Below are positions 45,910 through 55,265 of a stretch of 64,000 bases of DNA, piece after piece. The first letter of the stretch is position 1. Each line of letters begins with the position of its first letter. The notes beneath the pieces were generated by a model. It made no database searches. It was not told the DNA's origin and worked only from the letters and a program-made list of their open reading frames with translations. Origin of the DNA: Streptomyces sp. V4I2 (GTDB lineage: Bacteria; Actinomycetota; Actinomycetes; Streptomycetales; Streptomycetaceae); contig NZ_JAUSZM010000003.1 of NCBI RefSeq assembly GCF_030817655.1, positions 9,982,001-10,046,000 on the forward strand, in the 5' to 3' direction. A program made the position numbers and the translations under genes.

Positions 45910-46150
45910 ACGCAGTACCGCTGCGGCTCCGAGTTCCTCGCTGTACTGCTGGATGGCGAAGCCGATCCCGTAGTGGCTGATGGCGGTGAACGCGCGAGTG
46001 GTGAGGGGGGCCGAGAATCCGCGTCTCAGGAACAACCCGCCGAGCATTCCCTGGCGCGCAGGCCGTTGGCAGGTCTTCCAACTCCTTGGGTGCGACGCGA
46101 ACTTCGCCCAGGATTCCCTCTGCTACGAAGGTGAGGAGTTCATGCGCCAA
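45910..46150 (-). pseudogene. Possible TetR C-terminal domain remnant
   Basis: Minus-strand pieces ELLTFVAEGILGEVRVAPKE and RAFTAISHYGIGFAIQQYSE resemble the dimerisation part of TetR-type repressors (SHY...GF..). No HTH is found and the frame is broken. Weak assignment. Confidence 0.35.
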
Positions 46151-46186
46151 AGTGGTCCTCGGGAGATCACTTGAGCCTCCCCGGCG

Positions 46187-46948
46187 TCAATTGCGCACGA
46201 AATAGAGGACGGTCATCGTGACGGCGGTGGTCAGGACGATGCTCCGCAGCAGCCGGGCGGGGAGACGGCGGGCGAGATGGGCGCCGCCGAAGCCGCCGGC
46301 CACCGCGCCGGCCAGCATGGTCGTGAGGACCAGTGGAGCGCTCCGCGCGTCCGAGGCGATGAGAAACAGTGCGGTCGCGCTGAGATAGACGGCCGCGAGC
46401 TGGGTGACCCGCATCGGATTGCCGGCCGCGGCGTCGACACCGAGGCCGATGCCCCACAGGGCGAGCATCATGATGCCTACGGCACCACCGAAGTAACCGC
46501 CGTACAGGGCGAGGAGGAACTGGCCGGTCACAACGGCCCCGGAACTCATCGCGACCGGGCGACCCAGCGTCGTACTCAGCGCACCGGAGAGGCGGCGCCC
46601 GAAGGCGAGCAGCACCGTGGCGAACGCCAGCAGCCACGGCACCGCGGCGTCGAACGCCTCCGACGGAAGCAAAAGCAACAGACCCGCACCGAGGCCACCC
46701 CCCATCACACTGGCCGTGGTCAGCGCTGTCACGGAAGTGTCCCCGACCGGGGCCAGTTCGCGTCGGTAGACCCAGGCACCGGCCACCGCGCCGGGGACGA
46801 GAGCGATCGTCGACGAGGCGTTAGCGGTCACCGGGGACATGCCGACCGCGACCAGCGCGGGCAGCGCCACGAAGGTGCCGCCTCCGCCGACGGCGTTGAG
46901 CGCCCCGGCGGCGACACCGGCCAGCAGGACGAGCAGGGTCTCGGACAC
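46187..46948 (-). CDS. TauE/SafE-family anion exporter
   Basis: A 253-residue membrane protein of about 8 helices. The family's first signature AGVAAGALNAVGGGGTFVAL is at about 9-28, and its internal repeat at GGYFGGAVGIMMLALWGIGL (about 149-168). It probably exports sulfite, sulfoacetate or another small organic anion. It is divergent from the LysR gene at 47033 with 84 bases between starts containing a palindrome, so LysR control is likely. Confidence 0.9.
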   Translation of the reverse strand: MSETLLVLLAGVAAGALNAVGGGGTFVALPALVAVGMSPVTANASSTIALVPGAVAGAWVYRRELAPVGDTSVTALTTASVMGGGLGAGLLLLLPSEAFDAAVPWLLAFATVLLAFGRRLSGALSTTLGRPVAMSSGAVVTGQFLLALYGGYFGGAVGIMMLALWGIGLGVDAAAGNPMRVTQLAAVYLSATALFLIASDARSAPLVLTTMLAGAVAGGFGGAHLARRLPARLLRSIVLTTAVTMTVLYFVRN

Positions 46949-46984
46949 CTGTCGAGCATCGCCCGCTTCTCGGCGGGCTCACAA

Positions 46985-46999
46985 TGCGCGATCCGCGCA
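46985..46999. promoter_or_regulatory. Palindrome between tauE and lysR
   Basis: TGCGCG and CGCGCA are perfect arms around ATC, within the divergent promoter region. Candidate LysR site. Confidence 0.45.
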
Positions 47000-47032
47000 C
47001 CCAGCCTAAGGCTGCACCATAGGCTCGAGCAT

Positions 47033-47965
47033 GTGCGCTATGACCTGGACGATCTGCGGCTGTTCCTCGCCATCGTGTCGGAGGGGTCGATCACGGCGGG
47101 CGCGCGTCGGATGCACCTGAGCCTGCCATCGGCCAGCGCGCGGGTGCGTGCGCTCGAACACCATGCCGGCGTGGAGCTGCTGGTGCGCGGCCGCCGGGGC
47201 GTGCGGCCCACTCCGGCGGGGACGACCCTGGCCCGGCACGCCCACGAGGTCCTCGACCGGACGGCCCGGCTCGACAGCGCCGTCGCGAGCTACACCCGGT
47301 CACCGACCGCCCGGCTGACCCTGCTGAGCGGTAGCTCGGCGATGCACCGACTCGTGCCGCAGGCCCTGGTGTCGTTCCTCCGGGCCCACCCGGACGTCGA
47401 CGTCACGGTCCGGGAAAGCCGCACCCCGCACACCGTGCGCATGCTCGCCGACGGCGAGGCGGACCTGGGAGTCGTGGTCGACGACGATGCCCGCGACTGC
47501 GGCCTCGACCTGGAAGCCCTCGGTGACGATTCCCTCGTCGTGATCGGCCAGTCCGGCGGGATTCTTGCCGGACGGAGTGCGGTGTCCTACGGCGAGGTGG
47601 CCGAGCACCCGCTGGTCGGGCTCGACGCCGAATCCGCGCTGCACCGCTGGATCGACGAACACCTCGGTCCCCACGCCCCGGCGGCGCGGTACCGCACCAC
47701 CGTCGCCGATCTCAACGTCCTGATCGCTCTCGCCACCGCCGGCGTAGGCCTCGCCGTCGTACCGCGCCGCGCCCTCGACACGGGTCGGCCCCTCGACGTG
47801 TGCGAACTGCGGGACCCCTGGGCCAGCCGTCACCTCCTGCTGGCCTGGGGCGTGAAGGACCGGCCCGCGTCCGCCACGGCGCTGGCCGAACACCTGCGAC
47901 AGGCGGCACGGCCCGAGCCTGTTGCCCCGGGCCAGTGCTTTGCGGCAGTAGCTGATCGTCAGTAG
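47033..47965 (+). CDS. LysR-family transcriptional regulator
   Basis: A 310-residue LysR protein: DLDDLRLFLAIVSEGSITAG and LPSASARVRALEHHAGVELL form the winged HTH, followed by a two-lobed effector domain ending in LAVVPRRALD. GTG 47033 is used because family homology starts immediately after it (RYDLDDLRLF). It is divergent from the TauE/SafE exporter, its likely target. Confidence 0.9.
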   Translation: MRYDLDDLRLFLAIVSEGSITAGARRMHLSLPSASARVRALEHHAGVELLVRGRRGVRPTPAGTTLARHAHEVLDRTARLDSAVASYTRSPTARLTLLSGSSAMHRLVPQALVSFLRAHPDVDVTVRESRTPHTVRMLADGEADLGVVVDDDARDCGLDLEALGDDSLVVIGQSGGILAGRSAVSYGEVAEHPLVGLDAESALHRWIDEHLGPHAPAARYRTTVADLNVLIALATAGVGLAVVPRRALDTGRPLDVCELRDPWASRHLLLAWGVKDRPASATALAEHLRQAARPEPVAPGQCFAAVADRQ

Positions 47966-48363
47966 TCGGTCATCAGTTGGTGCGTGGCTTCTGCTGCTGG
48001 TGCGTCAGTTCCCCTGGGCGGAGGAGCTCGAAGCACCCCAAGCCGTCGGACCCGTCGGACCCGTCGGGGCCGGGGAGGAGTAGGTAGAGCGTGATCGCGA
48101 CGGTGGTGCAGGTGATCAGCGTGACGGCGACGGCGGGATGCCGTACCACCAGAGTGTCTTCTGATCGGTGCGCACGCGCCCTCCCTGGCTGGTGGGCGGG
48201 CAGCTTGCCTATCCGTGCGCGGTTGGTCTCATCGGGGCCGATTTGGCTTCGGCGTCCGGCCTGGTCGGTGTGTGCTGGGCGATGGCGCTCGTCGGCCCCT
48301 CACCGCTGAGGCGGATGAGGGGCCGCTGTGGCGTGCGCGGCGGTGACGCGCGACGCCGGTCGG
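47966..48363. other. Gene-poor stretch with a possible small membrane ORF
   Basis: On the minus strand around 48000-48150 a frame reads VRHPAVAVTLITCTTVAITL then YLLLPGPDGSDGSDG, a plausible one-helix membrane peptide, but no start with a ribosome site is in frame; a GTG with GGAGGG lies in another frame. It may be a frameshifted small gene. Confidence 0.35.
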
Positions 48364-48570
48364 TCAGCAGTCAGTCGGGTAGAAGAATCCCAGCAGAGGG
48401 ATGCCCAGCAGGGTCAGTCCCAGACTGTCTTGGCCGGTGCACTCTTTGGAGTCCGAGTGGGCCGCGAGGGGGCGCTGGTTTGCTTCCTCGGCGGCAGCGG
48501 AGCCGCCGAGGACGGCGACACTGAGGGCGAGGCTGGAAAGCACCGTGACGGTGCGCTTTATGTGAGTCAT
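48364..48570 (-). CDS. Small secreted protein of unknown function
   Basis: A 68-residue product with a Sec-type leader (HIKRTVTVLSSLALSVAVLG, cleavage near AAA at about 26-28) and a short mature part with two cysteines (KECTGQD and the C-terminal PTDC). It recalls chaplin-like or other tiny exported proteins but has no clear family motif. The start is uncertain: ATG 48570 or 48600. Confidence 0.55.
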   Translation of the reverse strand: MTHIKRTVTVLSSLALSVAVLGGSAAAEEANQRPLAAHSDSKECTGQDSLGLTLLGIPLLGFFYPTDC

Positions 48571-49126
48571 GAGAACAAACGAGACATGTCTGGCATTCAT
48601 GCATGCACTTCGGGTGCGTCAGTCGGGTGAATGGCGGCGCCGCGACGCAGTGGCCGGTGCCGTCCGCCGACGCGGGGGACAGGCGCTCGATGCGTTGCGG
48701 CATGGGATTTTGGCTTGCGCGCGCTGCCGGCCGAAGACCGTGCAAGGTGATCAACTCGCCGTCGGACGGCACCGAGCGGGCGGTGGGCGACGCGTTGCCG
48801 CTCACCCTCTGACGGTCGGGCGTCATTCAGGGTGTCAGGTCTCGTGTGACTGACGTTGTGAGCGAGCCGTCCTGAGTACCTGCCTTCGAGCGGCGGCCTG
48901 TTGCCGCCGCTGGGTTGAGCATTGGCCTTCCGAGGGAACGGGCGGTCGGTAGGAAGGGCGCGCGGACGAGGCGAGTGGCGCCCCGAGCGTCAGGGGCCGA
49001 CCAGGGCGCTGATCAGCTTGCGTGCCGCCGCCTTCGTCGGCCGCTTCCCGGCGGTTGCGGTCCGCGCCCTGGAGCGCGTGGCTCGACGCCGGTGTCCTCG
49101 TTCGCCGGTCAGCGTGCGCGACGATT
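48571..49126. other. Gene-poor stretch
   Basis: No supported gene between the small secreted protein and the TetR stop. GC-rich random reading on all frames. Confidence 0.4.
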
Positions 49127-49720
49127 TCAGCTACGGGCGCGAGGGCGGCGTTCTGCCTCGGCATCGCTGCTCGCTGCACCGGTGAGGATCGCGCTCGCCA
49201 CAACATCGAAGAGGTGATCGGCGCGTGGGGCGAGCGAGGGCTGATCGCCGAGCCACGCGAGCGCCGCTATCAGGGCGAACAGGTCGGTGCCGTCGATGTC
49301 GGTCCGCGCTGTGCCCGCGGCCTGGGCGCGGGCGAGGAGCCGCGCACCGGCTGCGCGCAGGGTGACGCACGAGGTGTGGAGTGCGGACTCGGTGTCCTCG
49401 ATGGCGGCTGTCATCAGCACGGTCACGCCCCGGTACTCGGTTGTCCACGCGACGCAGTCGCGTAGCCACGAAACGAGAGCCTCTTCGGGCGAGCTCGATG
49501 TCTCGAGCTCGCCTGCCTTTGCCGTCAGCTCGTCGAAGCTCGTGTGGAGCAGGGCCTCGAGCAGTGCCTCGCGTGTCGGGAAGTGACGCAGCAGTGTCGC
49601 GAGCCCGACATCGGCCCTGCGGGCGATGTCGCGCATTGCTACGTCGACGCCTTGCTCGGTGAGGGCGGTGCCCGCGACGGCGAGCAAGTGGTCGCGGTTC
49701 TTCCTGGCGTCGGCCCGCAT
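49127..49720 (-). CDS. TetR-family transcriptional regulator
   Basis: A 197-residue TetR repressor with HTH at about residues 29-47 (MRDIARRADVGLATLLRHFP) and TREALLEALL after it. ATG 49720 follows GAGGGAAAG. The frame stays open far upstream, but homology starts at RADARKNRDHLL. It is divergent from the MDR gene at 49832, and the 111-base gap contains three related half-operators, so it probably represses both genes. Confidence 0.9.
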   Translation of the reverse strand: MRADARKNRDHLLAVAGTALTEQGVDVAMRDIARRADVGLATLLRHFPTREALLEALLHTSFDELTAKAGELETSSSPEEALVSWLRDCVAWTTEYRGVTVLMTAAIEDTESALHTSCVTLRAAGARLLARAQAAGTARTDIDGTDLFALIAALAWLGDQPSLAPRADHLFDVVASAILTGAASSDAEAERRPRARS

Positions 49721-49735
49721 CTTTCCCTCTTGACT

Positions 49736-49798
49736 ATCCGGATCAGTGGTCCATATATTCGGATCAGTGGTCCACTTATGTGGAGCGCTGATCCGGAT
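49736..49798. promoter_or_regulatory. Compound operator between tetR and the MDR gene
   Basis: CGGATCAGTGGTCC occurs twice in direct orientation (49739-49752 and 49760-49773; 21-base offset). ATCCGGATCAG (49736-49746) has an exact inverse CTGATCCGGAT at 49788-49798. The sites cover the whole divergent promoter. Confidence 0.7.
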
Positions 49799-49831
49799 AA
49801 GACTATCCCGCACCGCGGGCAGGAGAAAACG

Positions 49832-50842
49832 ATGCCGAGACACACGATGAGGGCCATCCGGCTGCATGAGCACGGCGGCCCTGAGGTTCTGCGTTACGAC
49901 GAGGCGCCGACTCCCGAGCCGGGGCCGGGTGAGGTGCTCGTTCGCGTGCACGCGGTCGGCATCAACCCTCCGGACTGGTACCTGCGCGGCGGGATGACCA
50001 GGATGCCCGGGGAAACGGAATCGACGGTCAGGCTGCCGGTGATTCCGGGGACGGACGTGTCGGGCGTCGTCGAGGCCGCCGCCGCGGATGTGGAGGACTT
50101 CTCGGTCGGTGATGAAGTCTTCGGTCTTCTGCGTTTTCCCAGCTTCCACGGCAGCGCATACGCCGAGTACGTTGCCGCGCCTGCGTCGGACCTCGCGCGC
50201 AAGCCGGTCGGCATCGACCACGTGCACGCCGCCGGGGCGCCCATGGCCGGGCTGACGGCGTGGCAGTTCCTGATCGACGTCGGACACGATCACCCCTCGC
50301 CCTTCCAGGAGGCACGGCATCGCCCGACGACCCTCGACGCCGACACGACGGTGCTCATCAACGGCGCCGCGGGCGGCGTGGGGCACTTCGCAGTACAGCT
50401 GGCGAAATGGAGGCGTGCACGTGTCATCGCGGTGGCATCGGGCGCGCATGAATGGTTTTTGAACGAGCTCGGCGCCGACGAGTTCATCGACTACACCAAG
50501 AGTCGCCCCGAGGAACTCGTGCACGACGTCGACCTCGTTCTCGACACCGTCGGTGGCCCCGACAGCAGCCGCTTCCTGCGCACGCTCAAGCGCGGCGGCG
50601 CCCAGTTCCCCGTGCTCCCAGGGGACTTCGACGAAGCGGAGACCGCGAAGCTGGGCGTCACGGTCTCGACCGCCCAGGTCCGCTCGAACGGTGCACAGCT
50701 CGCTGAACTGGGACGCCTGCTCGACGCGGGCACGGTCCGCGTCGCGATCGACAGCACGTTCGCGCTCGCGGATGCCCGAGCAGCGCACGAACGCGCCGCC
50801 CGAGGACACGTCCAGGGCAAGATCGTGCTCACGGTCCCTTAG
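49832..50842 (+). CDS. NADP-dependent MDR-family oxidoreductase
   Basis: A 336-residue zinc-free quinone-reductase-like MDR enzyme. The GroES-like half has VHAVGINPPDWYLRGG and IPGTDVSGVV; the Rossmann half has INGAAGGVGHFAVQLAK. ATG 49832 follows AGGAGA. Probably a stress-induced reductase of quinones or enones under TetR control. The length and all family landmarks are normal. Confidence 0.92.
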   Translation: MPRHTMRAIRLHEHGGPEVLRYDEAPTPEPGPGEVLVRVHAVGINPPDWYLRGGMTRMPGETESTVRLPVIPGTDVSGVVEAAAADVEDFSVGDEVFGLLRFPSFHGSAYAEYVAAPASDLARKPVGIDHVHAAGAPMAGLTAWQFLIDVGHDHPSPFQEARHRPTTLDADTTVLINGAAGGVGHFAVQLAKWRRARVIAVASGAHEWFLNELGADEFIDYTKSRPEELVHDVDLVLDTVGGPDSSRFLRTLKRGGAQFPVLPGDFDEAETAKLGVTVSTAQVRSNGAQLAELGRLLDAGTVRVAIDSTFALADARAAHERAARGHVQGKIVLTVP

Positions 50843-50929
50843 GAGCGTGCCGTTTGTGGGCACGGCCCGCCGAGGCGGCGGCGGGTTTCTCGGGTTGGCC
50901 CGTGACGGCGGCCTGCTCGACGTCCACTC

Positions 50930-51190
50930 TGCGAGCACAGGCGAGGAGTGGCGGCAGGTCTGTCCGCTGGGCCTCGCGGCAGCGTCGTACGAACTCGCCG
51001 TTGTGACGGACGGCAGCGGCTTCATCGCCGCCTGGGTCGCCGGATTCGCCTACGGGTTGGCCCTGCGCCGCTACCGAAACGGCCAGGAAAACCAAGACCC
51101 GGACCGCGCACCCGAATTCGCCGAGAATCTCGGAGGCCTCGCGGCAATCAGCCTTCTCATCTTCGGACGGTGCTGCTCGGCCGGGTGCGC
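50930..51190 (+). pseudogene. Cation/proton antiporter fragment
   Basis: GSGFIAAWVAGFAYGLALRR and FAENLGGLAAISLLIFG match the late helices of NhaP/CPA1-type sodium-proton antiporters. Neither the start nor the C-terminal end survives; sequence after 51190 belongs to another fragment. Confidence 0.6.
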
Positions 51191-51310
51191 TCGCGGCCCC
51201 GCGCTCCGAGCTTCCGGTCCGCCAGCTTCCGCAGCGCGTCCATGTCGGCCCGGGCGTACCATACGGCGAGGTTGCCCAGGCCGGCGAAGTGGCGCATCGC
51301 TCATCCGCGT
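51170..51310 (-). pseudogene. DUF2252-like fragment
   Basis: The minus strand reads RHFAGLGNLAVWYARADMDA then LRKLADRKLG, resembling a conserved part of DUF2252 proteins. No start or end is present. Assignment from motif memory, moderate to low. Confidence 0.35.
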
Positions 51311-52019
51311 AGCCGTTCTCGCGTCCGGCGATGGCCATGCTGGCGGCCAGTCGCCGAGGGCTGGTACTCCGCGTGAGCGGAGCGCGGCGCATCCGCCCGG
51401 GCGGCCCGGCCCCGCGCCGCCCGCTCCTGCGGAAGCCTCTCGCTGACCTGGCCAGCCATAGCGCCACCTCCTGGGCGGAGCGGCCCTGTGGAGCACCTGC
51501 CTTGGTCCGGGCCTGTTCCCAGCCCTTTCCCACCGTTCCAGCACCTCGGCGCGACGGCACGGCCCCGAGCCTCGTAGTTTCCGTAGCTTCCGTAACTTCT
51601 GTAGGAACTGGACTGGAATGCGTGGGGTCGGGTTCCAACAGCCAGGAACCGCAGGGACCGGAGTGCGCGACGCCGAACCGTCGTCGGCCCCGACCGGAGT
51701 CGGCAAGGCCACCCGCTGTCCGCAGGGCTGCGGCGCCCGCTTCGCCCCTGCCGCGACCGACGCGGTCCAACCGTCTGAGGGCAGGGCAGGGCGGGTCTGT
51801 CAGGCGCAGCTGCCGCTGCTCGCCGTAGCCGGGGTGGTCGTAGGGCTGGTGGTGACGCGTCTGCCCAGGCGCTGGAGCGGGACTTGGGCAGCAGTCTGTT
51901 CCATCGGATCGGCCGAGGGACGGCGCTGCACGACTACGGCACCCCCTGCGGCGGCCTCCTGCCCTCTGTTCCGCCTGCCACACTGCGCCGGCGCCGCCAG
52001 GTGGCCCGGTGACGCTGGT
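51311..52019. other. Gene-poor stretch
   Basis: About 700 bases without a supported gene, between unrelated fragments. Repeated GTAG-type words near 51575-51605 are short and unremarkable. Confidence 0.4.
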
Positions 52020-52165
52020 TCGCCTACCAGTTGATGGATGCCGCCGGCCTGCAGCGCGGCCGCCTGACCGGGCTCGCCTTGAAGGGCGACGAGCTGGTCG
52101 ACGCCGACAGGTGGCCCAGCAGATCAGCCTCGACGGTGCCCGCGAAGCCCGCCTGGTCGCGGCCT
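52020..52165 (+). pseudogene. DNA polymerase Y-family fragment
   Basis: FAYQLMDAAGLQRGRLTGLA and LKGDELVDAD, then one base lost and QVAQQISLDGAREARLVA. This resembles the C-terminal little-finger region of DinB/ImuB-type polymerases in Streptomyces. The fragment runs directly into the PLP enzyme gene. Confidence 0.4.
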
Positions 52166-52204
52166 CGGGGCCTCGGGGCCACGATGGCGCTACGCTGCTG
52201 TGTC

Positions 52205-53185
52205 GTGCAGGAGACGCGCCTCGACACTGCTCGGATCCGGGCGGCTCGCCGGGTCATCGACCCGATGTTTCTCGACACTCCGCTGTACCGCTGCGAGGCG
52301 CTGGAGCCCGGCCTCGGGTGCACGGTGAGTATCAAGCTCGAAACGGCGAACCCGGTCCGCAGCTTCAAGGCCCGCGGCACCGAGGTGGTGGCGAGTCTGC
52401 TCGCCGACCATGACTCGCGAGCCGTCGTGTGCGCCAGCGCGGGCAACCTTGGCCAGGCCCTCGCCTGGTCCGGTCGCGGCAGGGGGCTCGACGTGACCGT
52501 CGTGGCATCCCGCTTCGCGACCGTGGCCAAGCTTGATCGCATCCGCGCGTTGGGGGCCAGGTTGGAGCTGGTGGACGGCGACCACGAGTTGGCTCGCGAG
52601 CGGGCGGCGGCCATCGCGCGGCACGACGGCATCCGGCTGGTCGAAGACAGCCTGGACATCGAGACCTGCGAGGGCGCGGCGACCATCGGCCTGGAACTGG
52701 TGGACACCGTGCCGTCGTTCGACGCCGTCCTGATCGCTCTCGGCGGCGGGGCGCTGGCCACCGGTGTCGGCCATGTGGTGAAGGCCTTGGCCCCCGAGGT
52801 CGAGGTGATCTGCGTCCAGCCGCTGGGCGCACCGGCGCTGACACACTCGTGGCGCAGGCGGCGGGTCGTCACCACCGACTCGACCAACACCATCGCTGAC
52901 GGCGTCGCCGGCCGGCGTCCCATCCCGGCCGTCCTGGACGACCTCCTCCTGGTCGCCGACGACGCCGTCCTGGTCCAGGAGGTGTCGATCATCGCCGGTA
53001 TGCGGATGCTTCTCGACCATGCCGGCCTCGTCGTCGAACCGTCGGCCGCGCTCGGCATCGCGGCCATCCTCGAAGACCGTGACCGCTTCGCCGGCCGGCA
53101 CGTCGTCACCATTGTGTGCGGCAGCAACGTCGACGTAGATGCCTATCACCGCTGGATTGGCGCGGCTCCCACGCACAGGTCCTGA
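52205..53185 (+). CDS. PLP-dependent threonine/serine dehydratase-type enzyme
   Basis: A 326-residue fold-type II PLP enzyme. The cofactor lysine is in ANPVRSFKARGTE, the phosphate-binding glycine loop is GGGALATG near residue 180, and SAGNLGQALAW is the substrate loop. It should deaminate a hydroxy-amino acid or a related substrate. GTG 52205 (VQETRLDTARIRAARRVIDP) is preferred over ATG 52184 on homology; neither has a strong ribosome site. It is flanked on both sides by fragments but is itself undamaged. Confidence 0.87.
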   Translation: MQETRLDTARIRAARRVIDPMFLDTPLYRCEALEPGLGCTVSIKLETANPVRSFKARGTEVVASLLADHDSRAVVCASAGNLGQALAWSGRGRGLDVTVVASRFATVAKLDRIRALGARLELVDGDHELARERAAAIARHDGIRLVEDSLDIETCEGAATIGLELVDTVPSFDAVLIALGGGALATGVGHVVKALAPEVEVICVQPLGAPALTHSWRRRRVVTTDSTNTIADGVAGRRPIPAVLDDLLLVADDAVLVQEVSIIAGMRMLLDHAGLVVEPSAALGIAAILEDRDRFAGRHVVTIVCGSNVDVDAYHRWIGAAPTHRS

Positions 53186-53194
53186 GAATCGCTC

Positions 53195-53420
53195 GGGAAG
53201 CCGAGCGCTCTGAGACTGGTGGCCGTCTCCAGGGTGAACCAAGCCACCCGCAGGCCCTTCTCGACCGCGGCCGGGGCCAGGCCGCGGTGAAGTGGCTCTT
53301 GCCGGTGCCCGATGGCCCGCGATCACCAGGTTCTCGGCGCGGCCGATCCATCCCAGGGTGATCAGGGAGTCAAGGGTGGGTTCGGGGATGGTTGTTTCTC
53401 GGCCCGCCGGTGGGCCAGAG
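53195..53420 (-). mobile_element. IS21-family IstB helper ATPase, remnant
   Basis: Minus strand, two frames: PTLDSLITLGWIGRAENLVI and GPSGTGKSHFTAA with Walker A, typical of IstB, then degraded sequence. About a quarter of the gene is left. Confidence 0.65.
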
Positions 53421-53551
53421 TCTTGCCGGTGGGGAAGTTCGCCGCGCGCAGTCCCAGACCGGGATCACCACCCGGAAGCGGGACAAGGACAGCCATGCGG
53501 CGAACAGTCAGGTCCGCCGGCCATCGACGCGCGGGCCCCCGCCCCGGTCGC

Positions 53552-53830
53552 ACATGGCCTGGCCGCGCGGGGAGGAACTGTTCGAGCTGGTTGACGTGGT
53601 GCTGTGCGCGGAGGGGCCGGTGAGGGCGCCGGTGGATCTGACGCTGGTGGCCGAGCACCGGCGCGGGTACACGCTGCCATGGACGAGGCCCTGAACAGCG
53701 GGAACGTCGATCTGCTGCGGCTGCGGCAGGTACTGGTCGGCCTGCCCATGCCGCGGGCCCCCGACGGGCGCCTGGTCCTCGCGGTCGACGCGGTCGACAT
53801 CAGCCACTGGCTCCGCCCGGACGCGCCGAC
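53552..53830 (+). mobile_element. IS701-like transposase, N-terminal remnant
   Basis: EELFELVDVVLCAEGPVRAP and DLTLVAEHRRG, then a frame change and RLRQVLVGLPMPRAPDGRLV and LAVDAVDISHWLRPDA. This is the conserved start of a Streptomyces IS701-type transposase; the catalytic region is missing. Confidence 0.6.
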
Positions 53831-53839
53831 CAGCACCGA

Positions 53840-54020
53840 CCAGCACCGACGAGATTCCCGAACCTCTCGAGGCCCAGATCGCCCGGCTCAAGGAACAGAT
53901 CACCAAGCTCCGGAAACGCTGGCCCAGTCGGGCAGACGGTCGAAGAACTCACCGACTTCCGCGGTCGGTCCCTGGCCCGGCTCGCCGCCCATCGGGCTTC
54001 GCGAAGCCGCCGTCGCACCC
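53840..54020 (+). pseudogene. Coiled-coil helper fragment of an integrase-type transposon
   Basis: EIPEPLEAQIARLKEQITKL and a shifted EELTDFRGRSLARLAAHRAS form a coiled-coil protein like the small third gene in integrase-based transposons. A matching integrase scrap lies at 55015. Low certainty. Confidence 0.35.
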
Positions 54021-54134
54021 CTTGGGTCAGCCGCGTGCCGCCACCCAGAACCACCGTCGTCGGGACCTGCAGTGGCGCCGCATACCCGACGGGGTGCCGG
54101 CTCCCGCATGGTGCGAGTGGGACCTCACCAGGGA

Positions 54135-54845
54135 TCAGATCGAGGCGTCGGCGGTCAGCGAAAGCGTGGCGCACGGACGGAGGACCATGAGCGCACCTTC
54201 CAGGGTCGCCACCATGGCAAAGGGGAACCGGTCGAGCTCAAGACAGAGTGCAACGTCATCTGGATGGACTCCTTGACGCACACCCTCCGCCAACTCGGCG
54301 GCGGCGCGCGACTCGGCAGCGCGGCGGATGAACTCAGCAGCATCCGTTCCCCCCTCCGTGACACTGTGGGCGATGTATTGAGCACACGCCAGATCTTCAT
54401 CGGCCTGCCCATTGTCGCCAGTGACCACGAACGTGACAGTGTCACTCTTGCGCGTCCGCAGGAGCCGGGCCGTTGCCTCCGCCACCACGAAGCTGGCGCA
54501 CAGCACCAGAGACGCCTCCTTGACCGCGAGGGCGCCGACCGTCCCTGCTGTGGTCTTCTGCACAACGGTCCGTCCGCCAAGGTCAACAGAGCGCAGCAGG
54601 CCCGGCGAGTTGACCATGTCGAACCCGGGCGCGGGCGGACCGTCTTTGAGCGCCGCCCAATCCGGGTGGCGAGCCTTGAGCGCCAGGGCTTCGTCCAGCG
54701 ACTCAGCGAGAACGATCTTCTCCGCCCCCTGGGCAAAGGCCCAGGCGGCCACCGTGAAAGCACGCATCACGTCGACTACGACCGCCACAGACGGGGTCTC
54801 GACCAACTCGGAGATGCCAAGAAAACGAGCGTCCATTCCGGTCAT
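54135..54845 (-). CDS. 2-phosphosulfolactate phosphatase-like protein (ComB family)
   Basis: A 236-residue ComB-fold protein: VVVDVMRAFTVAAWAFAQGA contains the family's metal-binding Asp, with VNSPGLLRSVDLGGRTVVQK and CASFVVAEATARLL further on. ComB removes phosphate from 2-phosphosulfolactate in coenzyme M-type synthesis, but bacterial homologues have wider or unknown roles. No other sulfolactate genes are near. It is intact although it lies between transposon scraps, so it may have come in with them. Confidence 0.8.
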   Translation of the reverse strand: MTGMDARFLGISELVETPSVAVVVDVMRAFTVAAWAFAQGAEKIVLAESLDEALALKARHPDWAALKDGPPAPGFDMVNSPGLLRSVDLGGRTVVQKTTAGTVGALAVKEASLVLCASFVVAEATARLLRTRKSDTVTFVVTGDNGQADEDLACAQYIAHSVTEGGTDAAEFIRRAAESRAAAELAEGVRQGVHPDDVALCLELDRFPFAMVATLEGALMVLRPCATLSLTADASI

Positions 54846-55014
54846 GATCGCGCATGCCTGCCCGAAGCTACCCAGAGAGTGATCCGCGTCACATCGACGA
54901 TCTCGGAATGCAACACTTCAGCTGCCTGCGCTGCGAAATGGTCCGCAACGACACGCCTGCTCAATCCCCACATGGGGTCACCCGCACACAGCCTCTGCGT
55001 GGACACAAGCCGGG

Positions 55015-55249
55015 ATGTTCGCCACCGAGGCCGTCGCCGGCGGCCTGTCCGTCCACATCGCGTCGCGAATCCTCGGGCACAAGACGCTGACCGCCGCTCA
55101 TGCGTACCTCGCCGTCTGCGAGGACGACCTACCGCGGCTTCCTGAACGGGCGCCGGGCCGACCGGCCGCAGGAGGCATTTCGCGAGTCCGCCCAGCGGGA
55201 GTGGCGCGGCTTCCAGCACTTCGATGGACGATGTGCCTGAGCGGGACCT
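55015..55249 (+). pseudogene. Tyrosine recombinase (integrase), C-terminal remnant
   Basis: MFATEAVAGGLSVHIASRIL then GHKTLTAAHAYLAV gives the conserved GH box and the nucleophilic Tyr of phage-type integrases. A frame change follows, then YRGFLNGRRADRPQEAFRES and the natural stop. The N-terminal and catalytic Arg regions are gone. Confidence 0.7.
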
Positions 55250-55265
55250 GGCGACGTTGGGGACT

